Assembly (NCBI GenBank): GCA_031278095.1
Contig: JAITLC010000154.1
Location: 1 to 33,931, forward strand
Length of the DNA stretch: 33,931 nt
Reading direction: 5' to 3'
Origin: Treponema sp.
GTDB lineage: Bacteria; Spirochaetota; Spirochaetia; Treponematales; Breznakiellaceae
Shown one piece after another: positions 31,888 through 33,931 of the stretch. Position 1 is the first letter of the stretch; every line of letters starts with the position of its first letter. The notes under the pieces were generated by a model. That model was not told the DNA's origin. It ran no database searches and saw only the letters and a list, made by a program, of their open reading frames with translations. Made by a program: the position numbers and the translations under genes.

Positions 31888-32757
31888 TTACTCCCGGTAA
31901 AAGTGACCGTAAACATCCATAAGGCTGGTAATCGCTTCGTCAATGGCTCTTAAACAGTCCGCTGCCGGTTTCCCTTCAAACATGCGGCCGGTATTCAGGT
32001 AGACGATGTCTTCGATTTTGTTCCAGGGAATGACGATGGAATTTTTGGTGCGGGGGTTTCGTTTCCGGGCGTATTTGAGATTGTCGAGGGTGATCTGCAT
32101 CCAGGGGTAGAGCTTCAATAATTCGTTGTTCTGGAATGGATAAATTGAAGTTGACTGGACGTCCAGAACCGTAAGGTAATAATTTACATCCTTCCGGTAG
32201 AGCCATTTGAAAAACTGGTAGGCTATTTCGGTTTTCTTTGAAAAAATATTGATCCCCGGATTCCAGCCCGCCGAAACCGGTGCCCTGCCCGGTATGAAGG
32301 TAAAGTCCAGCTTGCCGAAGATGTTCCGGTTGATGGCGTCCATTATTTTCGACGCGTATTCCGTGTAGGTGATTAACATGGCGGTTTTTCCACTGTAGAA
32401 ATCCCTGACGGTATCCATACTTCCGGTGGAGAAAATCGGGCCCGGAGTATAGTTCTGAAGTTCCAGAAGGTTTTCAAAGGCCCTGACATTGCTCTCCGAA
32501 TAGAATTGGGGAAGGTTGTTCCGGCTGAAGAAGCGGCCGCCGAAACCCCGGATACGGGTGTAAATTTCCGGGTACAGTTCTTCCGCGATTATTCCCGGGC
32601 AGCTTGTGCCGAATTCTACCGGCGAAGACGGATTGAAGCGCCGGGTAAAGAAGCTGGAGACGGCGTTGAATTCCAGCCAGGTTCTGGGGGGCCGCAGCTT
32701 GGTTTTATGAATATTGAAATAATCTTTCGATATAATTGGATCTTCAAAGAGATCTAT
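31888..32757 (-). pseudogene. 5'-truncated sugar-binding protein gene (family 1 SBP)
   Basis: The frame is open for 289 codons from 32757. Its sequence begins mid-protein (DLFEDPIISKDYFNIHKTKLRPPRTWLEF) and continues with FGTSCPGIIAEELYPE, GKTAMLITYTEYASKI, GWNPGINIFSKKTEIAYQFFKWLYR and a YPWMQ segment, all typical of sugar-binding proteins of ABC importers. A stop codon precedes it in frame, and no start or signal peptide is found, so the first third or so of the gene is missing. An ATG at 32418 could make a 176-aa piece, but it would be a fragment with no export signal. No permeases follow. Confidence 0.72.
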
Positions 32758-32953
32758 TTATTACCTGGACGGTCTCCTCTTCAGTTACTTCGAGTACACC
32801 GGCGATAACTATGAGGCTGATATGGCAAAAATGGCCGCCGATCCCGCGACCCGGAAGCGGTGGGATGTCTGTAAGCCCCGCCAAAAACCTCTGGATACCC
32901 GCGGGGAAGGGGAGTGGTGGGCTGACGCGGAAGAAGTGTTTCACTGCGATTAA
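32753..32953 (+). pseudogene. Truncated L-rhamnose mutarotase gene (3' two thirds)
   Basis: The plus strand reads SIYYLDGLLFSYFEYTGDNY, then EADMAKMAADPATRKRWDVC, then KP and EGEWWADAEEVFH to a stop. This is the C-terminal part of L-rhamnose mutarotase (RhaM), which interconverts the anomers of L-rhamnose. The family is about 104 aa; the first third is absent. The loss begins at about 32750, the same place where the opposite-strand sugar-binding protein gene is cut, so one rearrangement probably broke both. Confidence 0.72.
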
Positions 32954-32995
32954 AGAAAATTTTTACCCGAGAAAAATCGGACTGGAAAGAAAATA

Positions 32996-33610
32996 ATGAA
33001 TACAACAAAAGAGCAAAAAGAAGCGCGAATGCGCGCTGTGCTTGCCAACAGGGAAGGCGACCGGGTACCGGTTTCGGATTTTTTCTGGACCGGCTATATG
33101 TTAAATGCAAAAGAAAAATGGGGAGATGATCTGGACATATACCGGAAGTTCGATCTTGATTATATCGTTATTAATCCTAACATGGATCCGGTAATTCGGG
33201 ATTTTGAAATTCTCGAAGACGACGGGGTGAATATCAAATTGCGCACCGGCTTTGGCGCTGCAATCAGGAGATCCGGCTCCGCGCCCATGCCCCACTATGA
33301 CGCATTTTCGGTAAACGAACCGGAAGAAATGGAAGAATTCATTATTGAGAGCGCCAGGGACAAACGGCGGCTCTACCGTACCGGAGACGATCAAATAAAC
33401 GGCGTAGGGGACGCTATAGAAAGAAACATCCCCTCCCGGACCGAACGGGTTGATGCGTACTGTAAAGATTTCCCCGTTTTCGGCTCCGTCTGCGAAGGCT
33501 ACGAATACCTCTGGCGCTGCATCGGGACGGAGAATTCCCTCATCTGGATGATGACCGAACCTGAGATGTTCGGCACGTTTGTGAAGCGGCTTGGCGTTTT
33601 CTTGCCGTGA
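32996..33610 (+). pseudogene. URO-D-family methyltransferase gene, N-terminal half
   Basis: This 204-aa frame reads ARMRAVLANREGDRVPVSDFFWTGYMLNAKEKWGDDLDIYRKFDLDYIVINPNMDP, SVCEGYEYLWRCIGTENSLIWMMTEPEMFGTFVKRLGVFLP, then a stop. It matches the first half of URO-D-type methyltransferase relatives (about 400 aa). The C-terminal half, with the zinc/cofactor site, is gone, and the downstream bases do not continue the family in another frame. It follows the rhamnose mutarotase remnant by 42 bases. A weak GGAAAG lies before ATG. It may be expressed but is unlikely to work. Confidence 0.68.
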
Positions 33611-33764
33611 TCCACAAACGTCAAAAAAATCACCGCCAGGACGGAAACGTCGAAATAAGGAAGGAGAAAGCGGGAACTCCTTCTCTTAAAATTTTTTCGC
33701 CTTCGCCGCCTCAGCGGTTAAAAATTCTTACATAAACGACTGTGGGGCCAGTCATCGCCGGTGT

Positions 33765-33931
33765 TTACCTGCGTGCCAACAAGGCCCGTACCTGATCCGA
33801 AATGGCCTGGACCGCCATTTCGGGGGTCACGTTAGGATTCTCAATACAGCGCTGAATTTCGGTCATTTCGATTTCATTGTGGATTTGAGGATACCTTGAG
33901 TTAACCGGCCGGGGAATATCGGTGTATTTTT
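33765..33931 (-). CDS. Sugar-binding protein of an ABC importer, 3' end only
   Basis: The last 54 residues before the stop (KYTDIPRPVNSRYPQIHNEI, EMTEIQRCIENPNVTPEMAV, QAISDQVRALLARR) are typical of the C-terminus of family 1 extracellular solute-binding proteins. The gene continues past the right edge. The stretch 33611-33764 between it and the truncated URO-D gene holds a small hairpin (CCGCTGAGGCGG on the minus strand) and no gene I can support. Confidence 0.6.
   Translation of the reverse strand, partial: KYTDIPRPVNSRYPQIHNEIEMTEIQRCIENPNVTPEMAVQAISDQVRALLARR

Noticed and set aside
32506-32808. 100-aa plus-strand frame across the sugar-binding protein remnant
   Set aside because: It is antisense to the clear SBP homology and crosses the junction; only its last part overlaps the rhamnose mutarotase remnant, in a different frame.
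33611-33764. Transposase remnant or IS end
   Set aside because: Translations in all frames gave no recognisable transposase motif; only a small hairpin and AT-rich sequence are seen.

Overview
The window looks like part of a spirochaete chromosome, probably a Treponema-like, termite-gut-type organism. The evidence is gene order: the run rpsB-tsf-frr-uppS-cdsA-dxr-rseP and the run rpsF-ssb-rpsR-(membrane protein)-rplI-dnaB both match the order I know from Treponema genomes. Several sugar ABC-transporter parts, AraC regulators and URO-D-type methyltransferase relatives fit a carbohydrate-fermenting host-associated lineage. The genus assignment is inference. No rRNA, tRNA, CRISPR array, phage gene or transposase was seen.

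Region 1 (1-12.9 kb, accessory). The left edge carries the end of a glycyl-radical-enzyme activase, then the frameshifted relic of a LuxR-type regulator and an SDR oxidoreductase. Next comes a compact glycan-use locus. On the minus strand lie two paralogous AraC regulators and a 943-aa putative (alpha/alpha)6-barrel glycosidase. Divergent from them on the plus strand are a sugar-binding lipoprotein, two permeases and a second, paralogous 744-aa enzyme. No transport ATPase is present. A URO-D-family gene with a large internal in-frame deletion closes the region.

Region 2 (12.8-31.8 kb, core). In order: a minus-strand unit of a small protein, a TPR protein and rlmN, linked by overlaps; a repeat-filled gap at 15.4-15.8 kb; rsmD with a hypothetical gene; the plus-strand ribosomal/replication run rpsF to dnaB plus a ComFB-family gene; a minus-strand CpXC protein and beta-propeller pair; and the minus-strand translation/isoprenoid/envelope run rpsB to rseP, preceded by maf.

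Region 3 (31.8-33.9 kb, decaying accessory DNA). A sugar-binding-protein gene and an L-rhamnose mutarotase gene have both lost their 5' ends at one junction. A URO-D-family gene is cut to its first half, and the end of another sugar-binding protein runs off the right edge.

The least ordinary content is in the non-coding DNA. There are seven copies of a small palindromic element (arms TGTTCCAAAAC/GTTTTGGAACA), several of which supply stop codons and last residues to genes. A second, MITE-like element with a conserved flank supplies a good promoter to the TPR-rlmN unit. A 42-base sequence repeated at 66-base spacing in front of dnaB places the Shine-Dalgarno sequence in a hairpin. Structured leaders also precede rpsF and rpsB.
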